Shown here one piece after another: positions 1-8,823 of a stretch of DNA of 64,000 bases (its first letter is position 1; the number at the start of each line of letters is the position of its first letter). Origin of the DNA: Chromatiaceae bacterium (lineage in GTDB: Bacteria > Pseudomonadota > Gammaproteobacteria > Chromatiales > Chromatiaceae); the NCBI GenBank assembly GCA_024235315.1, contig JACKMP010000001.1, positions 248,001-312,000 on the forward strand. Reading direction: 5' to 3'. The notes beneath the pieces were generated by a model. That model did no database searches and had not been told where the DNA came from. It saw nothing but the letters and a program-made list of their open reading frames with translations. The position numbers were made by a program, and so were the translations under genes.

Positions 1-2758
1 CGGGCGGCGGCCCGGTGTAGTACATGTGGTCGCAGAGGTGTACCCCGTCGGGGGTGCGACAACCCAGCTCCATGAGCTTGTCTTCGACCTGCATCATCCC
101 GTAGATGGGTGCCGCGAGACGCCCGCCGACATCCGCGACCACGTACTCGACCGGTCGCAGATCCTTGTTGTAGATGATGTCCGACTCGGTGCGCCGTTCG
201 AACACCCCGAGTTCGCGCAGCGGTACACTGCCCCCGGTGTTCGGTGTCTGCACCAGGATGTCGCCGAGACGGTTGATCTGCGACCGCTCCGCCATGGGGA
301 CCTGGATGACGATATTGATCGGCTCGTGACCGGCGCGCTGCTTGACGTCGCCGAGCACGAATCCACCCAACGCCATCGACAGCTCACGGTTGATGCTTTC
401 CACCGAGATGCCACGCCGCTGCGCCTTCTCCTGATCAACCTCGAAGTGCCAGTAGTCGTAGGGTTCGCGCATGTAGTTGTCGACATCGCGCAGGCTCTCG
501 GTCTGGGCGAACATGGCCGTGAGGTCCCTCGCGACCTGACGCCGGGTCTCGGGGTCAGGTCCGTGCACCTCGGCAACCACGGACTGCAGAACCGGCGGCC
601 CCGGTGGCATTTCGACAATCGAGAAACGTGCGCGCGTACCTTCCACCAGCGCCTTTACCTGCTCGCGGGCATCCACTGCTATCTGGTGGCTCGAACGCTT
701 GCGCTCGGTCTTGTTCAGCAGCTGCAGCTGAACCTCGGCCTGCCACGGCGACTGACGCAGGTAGTAGTGACGGACCATGCCGTTGAAATCGAACGGCCGT
801 GCCGTGCCGACGTAGATCTGCGCCGCTGTCACTTCGGGCATGCGGCGCAGACGCTCGGCAATCACGTGCGCCATGTTGCCGGTGTCCGCCAGGGGCGTAC
901 CTTCCGGCATGTCCAGCACCACCGAAAACTCGGGCTTGTTGTCCAGCGGCAGCATCTTGACCGCCACCCACTTGAAATAGAAAAAGGAGCACATCACCAG
1001 CAGCGTGCCCCACATCGCCAACTTGAACAGCCGCGCTTTTCGCGGGTCGAGTATCATCGGCATCAGGATGCGGCGATACAGGCCTTCGAGCCACTCAGCT
1101 TCCTTGTGCTCGCGCTTCTCTGCGCTCTCAAGGTACTGCATGGTCGGACGGAACATGCCATGGATCGCGAACCATGGTGTGAATACGAAGGCGGCAAACA
1201 ACGAGATGCCCATCGCCACTGAGCCAAGTACCGGGATCGGCAGCATGTAGGGACCCATCATCCCGGTCACCGCACCCATCGGCAGCAGCGCGCCAATGAC
1301 CGTGAGGGTCGCCAGGATGGTCGGGTTGCCGACCTCGCGGACCGCATCGACCGCGGTCTCCAGGTTCGTCTCGCCCTCTTCCAGCCAGCGGCGATAGATG
1401 TTTTCGACCACCACGATGGCGTCGTCGACCAGGATACCGATCGAGAAAATCAGCGCGAACAGCGATACCCGGTCGATGGTGAAATCGAGCAGCAACGCGC
1501 ACAGGATCGTGAACAGCAGCACCACCGGGACCACGAACAGTACGACGAAGGCCGGCTTGAGCGCGCGAAACGCGATCCACACCAGCAGAAACACAAACAT
1601 CGTGGCAATGAACAGCTTGAAGATCAGGTCATTGACCTTCTGCTCCGCGGTCTGCCCGTAGTTGCGCGTGATGCTGATGTTCACATCGTTGGGGATCAGC
1701 CGACCACGCAGGTTCTCGACCCGATCGATAATCGCGTCGGCGACATCGACACCATTCGTACCCTTCTTCTTAGCCACCGCAATCGTCACCGCCGGCACGC
1801 TGACTGCGCGATCAGGATCTTCGGAGGCAGCACCTGTGTAATAGGCAACGGTCTGCGAGGCGTCTTCGGGACCCTGGCGCACATCGGCGACGTCGTGCAC
1901 ATAGACCGGCACACCATTGTGGCTGCCCACCTGCAGGCGGTTGATGTCCTCGACCGATTCGAGAAAGGCACCGGACACCACCATCATATGCGAGCCACCG
2001 GACTCGACGCCGCCCATCTGCGTCTCGACGTTGGATGCGGTGATTGCCTGGGCGACCTGACCGAGGCTCAGGCCGTAACCGGCCAGGCGCTCGGGATAGA
2101 CCTCCACGGTCACCTGCTCCGCTCGTCCACCGACCACGAAACTGTCGCCTGTGTCGGGTATCTCCTTGATGTGCTGTAACACCGACTGCGCCAGACGCCG
2201 CAGCTGCGAATCGTCGACATCCGGCACACCGTCGCCGTTGTAGTCGTGCTCCGACCACAGGGTCAGCGTGACGACCGGCACATCATCGATACCCTTTGCC
2301 TTGACGAGCGGCGGCTTCACGCCCGACGGGATCCGGTCCATGTTGGACTCGAGCTTGTCGTTGACCTTGACCAGCGAGTTCTCCATCTCCTCGCCAACAT
2401 CGAACTGGATGGTCACGATCCCCATGCCGCGCTGACTGGCCGAGTAGACGTGATCGACGCCCTCGATCTCGTACATGATGCGTTCGAGCGGCTGCACCGC
2501 GAGTGATGCCACCTGCTCGGGTTCGGCGCCCGGGTACTGTACGATCAGGTCGATCATCGGCACCGAAATCTGCGGGTCTTCCTGGCGCGGGGTGACCAGC
2601 AGCCCGAGGATGCCGAGCATGAGCATGGCCAGGTAAAGCAGCGGCGACAGCGGCGACTTGATAAAGAACTTCGCCATGTTGCCGGCCAAGCCAAGGTTGC
2701 TGGCAGGTGCGGCGCCTTCCTCCGAGGGCCCGGAGGGCCGGTTTTCACGATCGCTCAT
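1..2758 (-). CDS. RND efflux transporter permease subunit (partial, cut by window start)
   Basis: Proton-driven inner-membrane permease of a tripartite RND efflux pump. The frame opens at the ATG at 2758 (MSDRENRP) and has no stop down to base 1, so about 919 residues are visible of the usual 1,000-1,100; the C-terminal helices lie outside. TM1 is near residue 40, followed by the porter-domain segment with the typical 'PGAEPEQV' motif. The TM4 signature GILVDDAIVVVEN with its two Asp residues is near residue 440, and a second periplasmic loop follows. It lies 73 bp downstream of a membrane fusion protein, so the two form an operon. Substrate cannot be told; no outer-membrane channel gene is visible. 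Family assignment is firm, specificity unknown. Confidence 0.93.
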   Translation of the reverse strand, partial: MSDRENRPSGPSEEGAAPASNLGLAGNMAKFFIKSPLSPLLYLAMLMLGILGLLVTPRQEDPQISVPMIDLIVQYPGAEPEQVASLAVQPLERIMYEIEGVDHVYSASQRGMGIVTIQFDVGEEMENSLVKVNDKLESNMDRIPSGVKPPLVKAKGIDDVPVVTLTLWSEHDYNGDGVPDVDDSQLRRLAQSVLQHIKEIPDTGDSFVVGGRAEQVTVEVYPERLAGYGLSLGQVAQAITASNVETQMGGVESGGSHMMVVSGAFLESVEDINRLQVGSHNGVPVYVHDVADVRQGPEDASQTVAYYTGAASEDPDRAVSVPAVTIAVAKKKGTNGVDVADAIIDRVENLRGRLIPNDVNISITRNYGQTAEQKVNDLIFKLFIATMFVFLLVWIAFRALKPAFVVLFVVPVVLLFTILCALLLDFTIDRVSLFALIFSIGILVDDAIVVVENIYRRWLEEGETNLETAVDAVREVGNPTILATLTVIGALLPMGAVTGMMGPYMLPIPVLGSVAMGISLFAAFVFTPWFAIHGMFRPTMQYLESAEKREHKEAEWLEGLYRRILMPMILDPRKARLFKLAMWGTLLVMCSFFYFKWVAVKMLPLDNKPEFSVVLDMPEGTPLADTGNMAHVIAERLRRMPEVTAAQIYVGTARPFDFNGMVRHYYLRQSPWQAEVQLQLLNKTERKRSSHQIAVDAREQVKALVEGTRARFSIVEMPPGPPVLQSVVAEVHGPDPETRRQVARDLTAMFAQTESLRDVDNYMREPYDYWHFEVDQEKAQRRGISVESINRELSMALGGFVLGDVKQRAGHEPINIVIQVPMAERSQINRLGDILVQTPNTGGSVPLRELGVFERRTESDIIYNKDLRPVEYVVADVGGRLAAPIYGMMQVEDKLMELGCRTPDGVHLCDHMYYTGPPP

Positions 2759-2831
2759 GCGTTTGATCTAATCCAGTTAGCTGCTTCGCGGCACCAGCCG
2801 CAACCAGTGGCACACCAGGTGCCTGCGCGGT

Positions 2832-3974
2832 TCACTCGCCGCGGCTCCGCGTCATGATGTCCGGCCCCGGATTGGGGTACACACGGTCCCCCGGGGCAAT
2901 ACCGGAAAGCACCATGGTCATGCCGTTGTCCAGGCGTTTGCCCTGGCGAACCATGCGCAGTTCCGGTTCGCCCTTTTCGTTCTGAATGTACACGACCGGC
3001 AGACTGCCACGGTAGCGGATGGCCGTGCTCGGAATCACCGGCAGCTGACTCTTGGCGGGCCCACTGGTATCAGGAATCAGCACCTTGGCGTACATGCCTG
3101 GCTTCGACACACCCTGGGGGATGTCGAACTTCACCTTGACCGTGTGGCGCTGGACGTCAGCCATGGGGAAGATCTGCGCGACCCGTATCGCGACGGGTTC
3201 TGGATGATTGTCGAAAGTCGCGGCGTTCTGCAGCACGCTCATCGGCTGCAGCCCCTGCGCGAGGCTTGCCGGCACATCCACCTCGATCTGCAGCCAGGTA
3301 ATGTCGGCAAACTTGAGCATCGGCTGACCGGGTTGGACGGTATCGCCCTCTTCGACGTACTTCTCGACGATCACGCCGTCGAACGGCGCCAGGCTCTTGG
3401 CATCACGCAGCTTGGCGTCGATCGCACGAATCTCCGACTGCGCGCGCAACATTGCACTGCGTGCCTGCTCCATCCGCGTCCCGGAGGCGTACAGATCGGC
3501 ACTGCGTTCCGCACCGCGGTCACGCTGGCCGAAGAAATCCTCCGCCGGCCGGGTGAACATCTGATCGAACAGGTTTGGGATCGCCATCCCGCCAGGGGCA
3601 TTCTTGGATTGCGGCGACCAGAGTTCACGTGAGTACTGCACGCCGGCATTTCGCAGGTCGGCATCGGCCGCAGCCGCCTGTGCATAGGCCGCGCTGCGCT
3701 TGGCCAGCAGTTCGTCCTCGTCCAGCGCGACCAGGGTCGTCCCGGAGTCGAACAATTCGCCCTCTATACCGGCGATGAACTTGACGCGGCCGGGCAGCTG
3801 CGCCGCCAGCGTCACCTCTTTGAAAGGCACTACATTACCGCTCAATACCACGGTCGGGGTCTCTGACGACTCCTTGACGACGAATACGTCCTCGAAGTCG
3901 CGGTCCCGTGCGAATGTCGACACGGAAAGCGCTACGACTGCAGCGGTGACTGTGGCAATCAATGTCTTATGCAT
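2832..3974 (-). CDS. RND efflux periplasmic adaptor (membrane fusion protein, HlyD/AcrA family)
   Basis: A 380-residue periplasmic adaptor linking the downstream RND permease to an outer-membrane channel. An N-terminal signal peptide (about residues 1-22, ending STFA) has no lipobox Cys, so the protein is not an obvious lipoprotein. The first half of the barrel-sandwich domain is around 'LPGRVKFIAGIEGELFDSG' and the second around 'APFDGVIVEKYVEEGDTVQPGQ'. Between them is an alpha-hairpin with an unusual Gly/Pro-rich insert (near NAPGGMAIPN) before the coiled coil. Beta-barrel and membrane-proximal parts follow. It is the first gene of the pair and probably carries the promoter for both. Confidence 0.92.
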   Translation of the reverse strand: MHKTLIATVTAAVVALSVSTFARDRDFEDVFVVKESSETPTVVLSGNVVPFKEVTLAAQLPGRVKFIAGIEGELFDSGTTLVALDEDELLAKRSAAYAQAAAADADLRNAGVQYSRELWSPQSKNAPGGMAIPNLFDQMFTRPAEDFFGQRDRGAERSADLYASGTRMEQARSAMLRAQSEIRAIDAKLRDAKSLAPFDGVIVEKYVEEGDTVQPGQPMLKFADITWLQIEVDVPASLAQGLQPMSVLQNAATFDNHPEPVAIRVAQIFPMADVQRHTVKVKFDIPQGVSKPGMYAKVLIPDTSGPAKSQLPVIPSTAIRYRGSLPVVYIQNEKGEPELRMVRQGKRLDNGMTMVLSGIAPGDRVYPNPGPDIMTRSRGE

Positions 3975-4477
3975 TATTGTTTAACCTGTTTCTGCAACGG
4001 GCGACTGAAAATCCGGCACGGACGCCGCCCGGGCCCTGCTTGAGGTTGAATGGCTTTAGCAAGATTGTTGCGCGGAAGGTGCAGCATTGACGAGTTCAGC
4101 GGCAATTCTGGATATCCTCCCTCGGAGCGCGTAACGATTTCGAACCGCCGATGGCGTTTGAAGCTTCAACAAGGCCGCTTTAACTCCCTGAACATGCGCG
4201 AAAAAATCGCTCGTCTACGTGGAATTACGCGACCTTTTGAGGTCCGTTTCGAGTATTGCTGAGTGGCGCGATTATCCGCCAGTAAGGACGTCGATTGCAA
4301 TAAAACGATGGCCTCCCACGTTATGCTGCAGCGCACACAGCGGCGCCAAATCAGTGATTCGTGCCCCCGCTGTGCCCACAGTCGCCAACACTCCGGGCGC
4401 GCAGAACCTACACGCACCCGGAGACAACGCGCTACCATGCGCGAAACAACCGCTGAGGATACGAGGAGCAAGGTCAT
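3975..4477. other. Divergent intergenic region without a recognisable gene
   Basis: About 500 bases separate the efflux adaptor (minus) from the GTPase gene (plus). Short open frames occur on both strands but none has a ribosome binding site with coding-like composition. I see no clear -35/-10 pair, tRNA or strong hairpin. The region must hold the two divergent promoters. Confidence 0.5.
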
Positions 4478-6004
4478 ATGCGTGGTGCCGGCCCGGTCAT
4501 AGAGACCCGTCTCAAACATCTGGAAGCCCACCTCGAACAGGAGAACCCGGTTCTGCTGACCACGGTACAGAGCTTTCGTGAACTCGATAACGTGGCCTAC
4601 CGGATGGGCCTGTTCAACCCCGAACAGTCGTTCGCCACGCAGATACCCTGGTGGCCGCTGATCTCAGTGCTTGGCACCTTCTCCGCGGGGAAATCGACGT
4701 TTATCAACCACTATCTGGGCAGCAAGCTGCAGCGTAGCGGCAACCAGGCGGTCGATGACAAGTTCACAGTACTGTGCTTCAGCAGCCACTCGACCACCCA
4801 CGCCCTGCCGGGCCAAGCGCTCGATTCGGACCCGCGATTCCCTTTCTACAAGATCAGTGGCGAGATCGAGAAGGTTGCCTCGGGCGAAGGATCACGCATC
4901 GATGCCTACCTGCAGCTGAAGACCAGCCCGAGCGCGGCGCTGCGTGGAAAGATTCTGATCGATTCCCCGGGATTCGATGCCGACGCGCAACGCACGTCGA
5001 CGCTGAAGATCACAGACCACATCATCGACCTGTCCGACCTGGTGCTGGTGTTTTTCGACGCACGCCACCCCGAGCCGGGCGCGATGCGTGACACACTTGA
5101 CCACCTGGTCAGCAAGACAATCAACCGCGCCGATTCCGGCAAGTTCCTGTACATCCTCAACCAGATCGACACCACGGCGCGCGAGGACAATCCGGAAGAG
5201 GTGGTCGCGGCATGGCAGCGCGCGCTTGGCGAGCGCGGCCTCACCGCAGGGCGTTTCTTCACCATATACAACCAGGAGGCCGCCAGCCCGATCGCCGACG
5301 AGGCACTGCGCCGGCGTTTCGAGGGCAAGCGCGATGCCGACCTCGGAGAGATCCACGAACGCATGGCACAGGTGGAGATCGAACGTGCCTATCGCATTGT
5401 CGGCTCGCTCGAGAAGACCGCGCGCAGTTTCGAGGAGAAGGTCATCCCGGCGCTCGACCAGATGCTCGCGCGCTGGCGCAAACGCACACTGATCGGCGAT
5501 GCGGTGGTAGCGGCACTGCTGATCGGCGGCTTCATCGCCATCACATCGAAACTCGGTCAATGGGACGGAATGCATTTGAACGCGGCCTGGTGGGATACCC
5601 TGACTGCGACGCCGATGAGCATGTATTTCACCGCGCTGGGCATCTACCTGTTGTGGTTGGCAGTGCATTACGGCGTGCGTCGCCTGGCCGCCAAGAGCCT
5701 GTTTGGGCCAGCTGAGAGGCTCGGTCAGAAGCTGGGCATACGCGGCAGTCTGGGGTCCGCATTTGCTGCCAACACCAGGTTCTGGCGGAGCATATTCGCC
5801 CGTCATCCTGCCGGCTGGTCCAGGCGCAGCCGCCGCCGCATCCAACGGGTGCTGGAGGACGCCGATCGCTACGTACAGGATCTGAACGACCGCTTCACCA
5901 ACCCGTCAGGCAATCCGCCACTGGATGTGGAGACCGCCCGACTCGACGAACCGGACGACATAGGCCCACTGCCGACGCCAGCGACCGCCGGCAGTCACGA
6001 CTGA
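4478..6004 (+). CDS. Dynamin-like GTPase with two C-terminal membrane segments
   Basis: A 508-residue protein of the dynamin/EHD-like GTPase type. Visible motifs are the P-loop GTFSAGKST (residues 66-74), DSPGF as G3 (162-166) and NQID as G4 (228-231). A helical region follows (about 290-335), then two hydrophobic segments (about 337-356 and 381-398) and a basic, Pro-rich tail. This arrangement suits a membrane-attached, membrane-remodelling GTPase, but is not identical to characterised bacterial dynamins, which are usually longer. A GAGGAG ribosome binding site sits about 10 bases before the ATG. It stands alone: no partner GTPase is adjacent, although bacterial dynamins are often paired. 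GTP binding is well supported; cellular role is unknown. Confidence 0.85.
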   Translation: MRGAGPVIETRLKHLEAHLEQENPVLLTTVQSFRELDNVAYRMGLFNPEQSFATQIPWWPLISVLGTFSAGKSTFINHYLGSKLQRSGNQAVDDKFTVLCFSSHSTTHALPGQALDSDPRFPFYKISGEIEKVASGEGSRIDAYLQLKTSPSAALRGKILIDSPGFDADAQRTSTLKITDHIIDLSDLVLVFFDARHPEPGAMRDTLDHLVSKTINRADSGKFLYILNQIDTTAREDNPEEVVAAWQRALGERGLTAGRFFTIYNQEAASPIADEALRRRFEGKRDADLGEIHERMAQVEIERAYRIVGSLEKTARSFEEKVIPALDQMLARWRKRTLIGDAVVAALLIGGFIAITSKLGQWDGMHLNAAWWDTLTATPMSMYFTALGIYLLWLAVHYGVRRLAAKSLFGPAERLGQKLGIRGSLGSAFAANTRFWRSIFARHPAGWSRRSRRRIQRVLEDADRYVQDLNDRFTNPSGNPPLDVETARLDEPDDIGPLPTPATAGSHD

Positions 6005-6026
6005 ACCTTCTGGACACCTTGGGCGG

Positions 6027-6887
6027 TCAGGCGAGCGATCGAGCCAGCAGCGCGAGGGATTGGTACCTGTCGACGAAGGCGCTGGAGCGGTATTCGCAAT
6101 AGGTGTCATCGACACCGGCCACCCTCAGCAGATCGGAGCGTCCGGCCATCACACCGGCCAGCCACAGCCGTGCAGCACGGAGTACCTGCAGCATCGGCAC
6201 CGATTCCTCCGAAATCTGGGGACTGGCGAAATGCTCGATGCAGTCACCCACAATGGCCGGCAGCTGCCAGTGGCGTGCCAGGAAGGCACCAGCCTCCCAG
6301 TGGTCGACACCGATCAGGGTGCGCTCATGATCCTCCAGCGAGCTGCCCGGATTGTCCTGCAGGCGTTTCAGGGCCTCGTCCATTTCGCGCGGCCACAGAT
6401 GCACCAACAGCAACTCGCCCAGGTTGTGCAGCAACCCGACCAGGTAGGTCGCATCCGGGTCGGGTGGATGCGGGGTACTCGATGCCCGGGCCAGGCCGCT
6501 CGCCAGATCCGCCGTTCCCAAAGCCATGATCCAATATTCCTGCATGTCGAAGCGACGACAGGCCGAGGTGTTCAGACCACCGGTCAGCGCCATACCGAAC
6601 GCAATGTTGCGCACGACGTTGAGGCCGAGGACGCTGACAATCGCGCCCTTTACGGTCAATACCGGTTTACGCGGCGCGTAGAAAGCGGAATTCGCAGTGC
6701 CGAGGATCCGCGCACTCAGGGGAGGATCGGTTTCAATCGCCCGCGACAGGGCATCGATATCCACATCCGGGTCTGCCGCCATCGCCAGCAGTGTCGCAGC
6801 AGTCGCCGGAAGCGGCGGAATGGATTCGACCTGTATCAATTGTTGAAGAGGCGATTTTTCGTTTTGCACTGGGCCACACGGCAGCAT
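6027..6887 (-). CDS. HDOD domain protein
   Basis: A protein of about 286 residues dominated by an HDOD domain, an HD-superfamily fold found in bacterial signalling proteins and usually without hydrolase activity. The domain begins at 'LIQVESIPPLPATAATLL' and includes 'LSRAIETDPPLSARIL', the typical HDOD opening. A partial HD-like stretch (GLLHNLGELLLVH) lacks the full metal-binding HD pair. I chose the ATG at 6887 (MLPCGPVQNEK) because the frame upstream is low-complexity and would overlap the divergent Nudix gene start. Its 3' end converges on the GTPase gene with only 22 bases between. Function is unknown; a signalling or regulatory role is a family-level inference. Confidence 0.8.
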   Translation of the reverse strand: MLPCGPVQNEKSPLQQLIQVESIPPLPATAATLLAMAADPDVDIDALSRAIETDPPLSARILGTANSAFYAPRKPVLTVKGAIVSVLGLNVVRNIAFGMALTGGLNTSACRRFDMQEYWIMALGTADLASGLARASSTPHPPDPDATYLVGLLHNLGELLLVHLWPREMDEALKRLQDNPGSSLEDHERTLIGVDHWEAGAFLARHWQLPAIVGDCIEHFASPQISEESVPMLQVLRAARLWLAGVMAGRSDLLRVAGVDDTYCEYRSSAFVDRYQSLALLARSLA

Positions 6888-6998
6888 CTTTGATTTCGTC
6901 GTTGAGTGCAGCGGCAGATAGCGGGAATTCTTGAAATGTGCACCCCCCGGCCGCGAGATCGCTGACACCCGGACCAAGCGCTCGAATATGACCGTTTG

Positions 6999-7027
6999 TT
7001 GACAAGGTGTAGCATCGACACTATCTT
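6999..7027 (+). promoter_or_regulatory. Sigma-70 promoter of the Nudix-nadA operon with internal inverted repeat
   Basis: TTGACA (6999-7004) and TATCTT (7022-7027) are separated by 17 bases, a good sigma-70 promoter. The spacer holds the inverted repeat GTGT-N7-ACAC (7007-7021), placed where a bound repressor would block RNA polymerase. Because the first gene encodes an NrtR-type regulator, this is a candidate autoregulatory operator; that link is inference. Confidence 0.55.
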
Positions 7028-7057
7028 TCGTCGTGTACGAACGACACTTAGTCAGAC

Positions 7058-7744
7058 ATGCGTATACCGAAAGAGACATTCAGCTACCCCTACCCGCACC
7101 CGGCGGTGACCACTGACGTGGTGGTGTTCACGATCATTGCGGGGCGTCTGAGCACGCTGCTGGTTCGACGGGCCAATCCACCTCACCAGGGGGAATGGGC
7201 GCTGCCGGGCGGCTTTCTCGATATCGACGAGGATCTCGATGCCTGTGCCGCCCGTGAACTGGCCGAGGAAACGGGCCTCCGCGGTGTCTACCTGGAGCAG
7301 CTCTACACCTTCGGCGCCACGCACAGGGACCCGCGGGAGCGCGTGATCAGCGTCACCTACTACGCGCTGATTCCGCAGGATTCGCTGGCAACACCACGCG
7401 CGGCAAGCGATGCCGCTGCCGTTGCTTGGCATGCCTTCGACGCCCTGCCACCGCTGGCGTTCGATCACGAACAGATCATCACCATGGCGCACCGCCGGCT
7501 GGTGGCAAAGCTCGACTACTCCACCATCGCGTTTCAGTTCATGCCCGAGACGTTCACGCTCAGCGAACTGCAGTGCGTCTACGAGTCGCTGCTCAACCAG
7601 AAACTCGACAAGCGCAATTTCCGCAAGCGCATCCTGTCGCTCGACCTGATCGCTGAGACCGGCCGATCCAGGCGCACCGGCAACCATCGACCCGCCAGGG
7701 AATACAGGGCCAAACACCCGAATACCGTGGAGATCATCAAATGA
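7058..7744 (+). CDS. nrtR: Nudix hydrolase-winged helix regulator, NrtR type
   Basis: A 228-residue protein with an N-terminal Nudix domain and a C-terminal winged-helix region (about residues 150-215, 'FTLSELQCVYESLLNQKLDKRNFRKRIL'), the layout of the NrtR family that controls NAD biosynthesis genes in response to ADP-ribose or related metabolites. The Nudix box is complete: Gly, Glu, the REL and EET-GL elements fit GX5EX7REUXEEXGU (residues 48-70), so hydrolase activity may be kept. Its stop overlaps the nadA ATG (ATGA), so regulator and target are co-transcribed. The start has no clear Shine-Dalgarno and lies about 30 bases after the -10 box. The regulatory role is inferred from architecture and context. 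Confidence 0.82.
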   Translation: MRIPKETFSYPYPHPAVTTDVVVFTIIAGRLSTLLVRRANPPHQGEWALPGGFLDIDEDLDACAARELAEETGLRGVYLEQLYTFGATHRDPRERVISVTYYALIPQDSLATPRAASDAAAVAWHAFDALPPLAFDHEQIITMAHRRLVAKLDYSTIAFQFMPETFTLSELQCVYESLLNQKLDKRNFRKRILSLDLIAETGRSRRTGNHRPAREYRAKHPNTVEIIK

Positions 7745-8814
7745 TCACGCCAGCGATCCAACTGCACCCGGCCCCGCCCCGCGTCAAGGTGCCGCAGCAC
7801 CCTGTCTGGCCGCCACTGAGCGACGACGAAAAAGCCGCGCTGAAAGGACGCATCAAAGACCTGCTCAAGGCGCAGAACGGGGTGCTGGTGGCGCACTACT
7901 ATGTCGACGGTGACCTGCAGGCGCTGGCCGAAGAAACCGGCGGCTGCGTCGCCGACTCGCTCGAGATGGCCCGCTACGGCAGCAGTACGGAAGCCGATAC
8001 GCTGGTGGTGTGCGGGGTACGCTTCATGGGCGAGACCGCGAAGATCCTCAACCCCGAGAAACGCGTACTGATGCCTGACCTCGGTGCAACCTGCTCGCTC
8101 GACGAAGGCTGCCCGGCCGACCTGTTCGGTGCATTCTGCGATGCCCATCCGGATCGCACCGTGGTCGTGTATGCGAACACCAGCGCAGCGGTCAAGGCGC
8201 GTGCCGATTGGATGGTGACGTCCGGTATCGCACTGCCGATCGTAAGGCACCTGCACGAACGCGGTGAGAAGATCCTTTGGGCACCGGACAGACACCTCGG
8301 CCACTACGTGCAACAGCAGACCGGCGCCGATATCCTGTTGTGGGAAGGCAGCTGCGTCGTCCACGAAGAGTTCAAGGGCTTTGCCCTGGAGAGGCTCAAG
8401 CGCCTGCACCCAAATGCCGCGGTGCTGGTGCACCCGGAATCACCGGAGGACGTACTGCAATACGCCGACGTCGTCGGCTCGACGACGGCCTTGATCAAGG
8501 CGGTGGCGCAGATGCCGAACGAGGAGTTCATCGTCGCCACCGACGACGGCATCTTCTGGAAGATGCACCAACTGGCGCCGGACAAAAAACTGATATCCGC
8601 GCCCACCGCCGGCGCCGGCGCGACCTGCGAGTCCTGTGCCCATTGCCCGTGGATGGCGATGAACGCCTTGCAGAACCTCGAACAGGTCTTGATCACCGGC
8701 GACAATGCGATCACCGTCGACCCGGCAACCGGCGCACTGGCCGTCAAGTCCATTCAGCGCATGCTCGACTTCGCGGCTGCGAACGCCATCAGCGGCGCCC
8801 TCCCCGGCAGATAA
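7741..8814 (+). CDS. nadA: Quinolinate synthase NadA
   Basis: NadA condenses iminoaspartate with dihydroxyacetone phosphate to quinolinate in de novo NAD synthesis, using a [4Fe-4S] cluster with an open iron site. The 357-residue length is typical. Cluster-ligand candidates are Cys118 (ATCSLDEGCP), Cys205 (EGSCVVHEEF) and the C-x2-C-x2-C group at 296-302 (CESCAHCPWMAMN). The start ATG overlaps the stop of the upstream NrtR-like gene. No nadB or nadC is in the window, so the remaining steps are encoded elsewhere. Confidence 0.97.
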   Translation: MITPAIQLHPAPPRVKVPQHPVWPPLSDDEKAALKGRIKDLLKAQNGVLVAHYYVDGDLQALAEETGGCVADSLEMARYGSSTEADTLVVCGVRFMGETAKILNPEKRVLMPDLGATCSLDEGCPADLFGAFCDAHPDRTVVVYANTSAAVKARADWMVTSGIALPIVRHLHERGEKILWAPDRHLGHYVQQQTGADILLWEGSCVVHEEFKGFALERLKRLHPNAAVLVHPESPEDVLQYADVVGSTTALIKAVAQMPNEEFIVATDDGIFWKMHQLAPDKKLISAPTAGAGATCESCAHCPWMAMNALQNLEQVLITGDNAITVDPATGALAVKSIQRMLDFAAANAISGALPGR

Positions 8815-8823
8815 GGAAGACCC

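Noticed and set aside
26..1222. 398-residue plus-strand open frame
   Set aside because: It runs antisense to the RND permease, whose frame is open from 2758 to base 1 and carries clear family motifs.
4050..4531. Short open frames between the efflux genes and the GTPase
   Set aside because: They overlap on both strands, lack ribosome binding sites and have no recognisable protein features.
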